From Hemicentrotus pulcherrimus (Eukaryota; Echinodermata; Echinoidea; Camarodonta; Strongylocentrotidae), in assembly GCA_003118195.1 (NCBI GenBank), contig BEXV01000702.1, positions 95,220 to 159,219 on the forward strand: a DNA stretch of 64,000 bases. Reading direction: 5' to 3'. Shown here in pieces: positions 63,220 through 64,000 of this stretch (positions are counted from its first letter, which is position 1; each line of letters starts with the position of its first letter). The notes below the pieces were generated by a model. That model did no database searches. It had not been told where the DNA came from and saw only the letters and a list, made by a program, of their open reading frames with translations. Position numbers and translations under genes: made by a program.

Positions 63220-64000
63220 TATATCTGTAAGATCATGCAGGAGGGTACAACGTACGATTTCCAATGTCAAGGGAGACTCTCTATTCGTTTCTAGTACAGT
63301 ATACTTCCGCTGTCATTTTTTTGTCAGTGTTATAGAAGTCCCAGTGTTTAAAGCAACACCTCAACTTGTATAAAGTTTTCACGAGTTTTAAGAAGAGTCG
63401 TTGGTTTACTATCAAATTTACTACGATGCCAAACTATTGACCACAATCGTCCAAGAAGTTATTAAAAATTTGGAAACCAAATAACCACACGTCTCATAAA
63501 ATAAAAAGTGATTTAGGATGTTAGAGTGTGAAAATGAAATTTCGCAGACAAAACGGCGACATAATGCGTGATACAATTTCAGAAACGAACTTTTGTTTTT
63601 GTGAGTTTATACTTTTATGAAAAAGTTAAAGTTTGATGGTTATTCCCTTGTATCCCTCGTTATAACCTTCTATCCCTCTATTTCCCGTCTCTATATCTCT
63701 CGAGTACTCTCCACTGTTTGTGTATTTGCCCTAACTGTTTATCCCTGTCTATCGCTGTCTTGCTAACACCAAGGAACCCATAAACACTGACCTATAGAAA
63801 GTAGTCTACGGCGGTCTACACATCTTGTGTCTTATATTATCAGATCAATATTATATTATTAATTGTGTTGGTGACTTTTTAATGATCATTTTGTACCCGA
63901 CCTTTCTATTCCATGGATTTCTTAAAACTTCCGACTCTCGATTCACCTCCGATTGACCTGTATTTTTTGTATTGGGCAGATCTCCCTAACCCCCCCCCCC
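63220..64000. other. window end, nothing recognised
   Basis: AT-rich sequence ending in a run of at least 10 C that continues beyond the window. Confidence 0.4.

Overview
This is eukaryotic, AT-rich, repeat-laden animal DNA carrying parts of two Wnt signalling genes. No prokaryotic-style operons, CRISPR arrays or phage features are present. The split genes, an intron of nearly 28 kb, TTAGGG interstitial repeats, many short inverted-repeat transposons and a tRNA-headed SINE of a type common in marine invertebrates suggest a marine invertebrate. The Wnt sequences and repeats look most like an invertebrate deuterostome, possibly an echinoderm, but the species call is an inference.

Layout. Positions 1-382 (+) hold the last coding exon of a Wnt1-like gene, cut by the window start. 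Positions 383-10722 are tail-to-tail intergenic DNA with two copies of a TTAA-flanked MITE, a 670-bp CTA array, a long-TIR element and a perfect 18-bp-arm hairpin. Positions 10723-55736 (-) hold a complete Wnt9 gene. Its four coding exons join in frame with GT/AG junctions to give 368 codons. Its introns (28 kb, 14 kb, 2 kb) carry a U6-snRNA-like locus with an unusual 5' hairpin, further TIR elements, interstitial telomere repeats, a G-depleted 160-bp tandem array, a SINE, a GCGTA-rich foldback element and two assembly gaps. Positions 55737-64000 hold the putative Wnt9 promoter (CCAAT box fused to a CRE, plus a GC box), a GAT array and two non-LTR retrotransposon remnants.

The genes. Both products are secreted, lipid-modified, cysteine-rich ligands for Frizzled/LRP receptors. 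Their adjacency matches the ancient Wnt9-Wnt1-Wnt6-Wnt10 cluster known from several bilaterians. Here the two genes are convergent, with stop codons about 10.3 kb apart.

Everything else is noncoding or repetitive as far as can be judged by eye. Family assignments of repeats rest on their ends and internal motifs, not on database searches.
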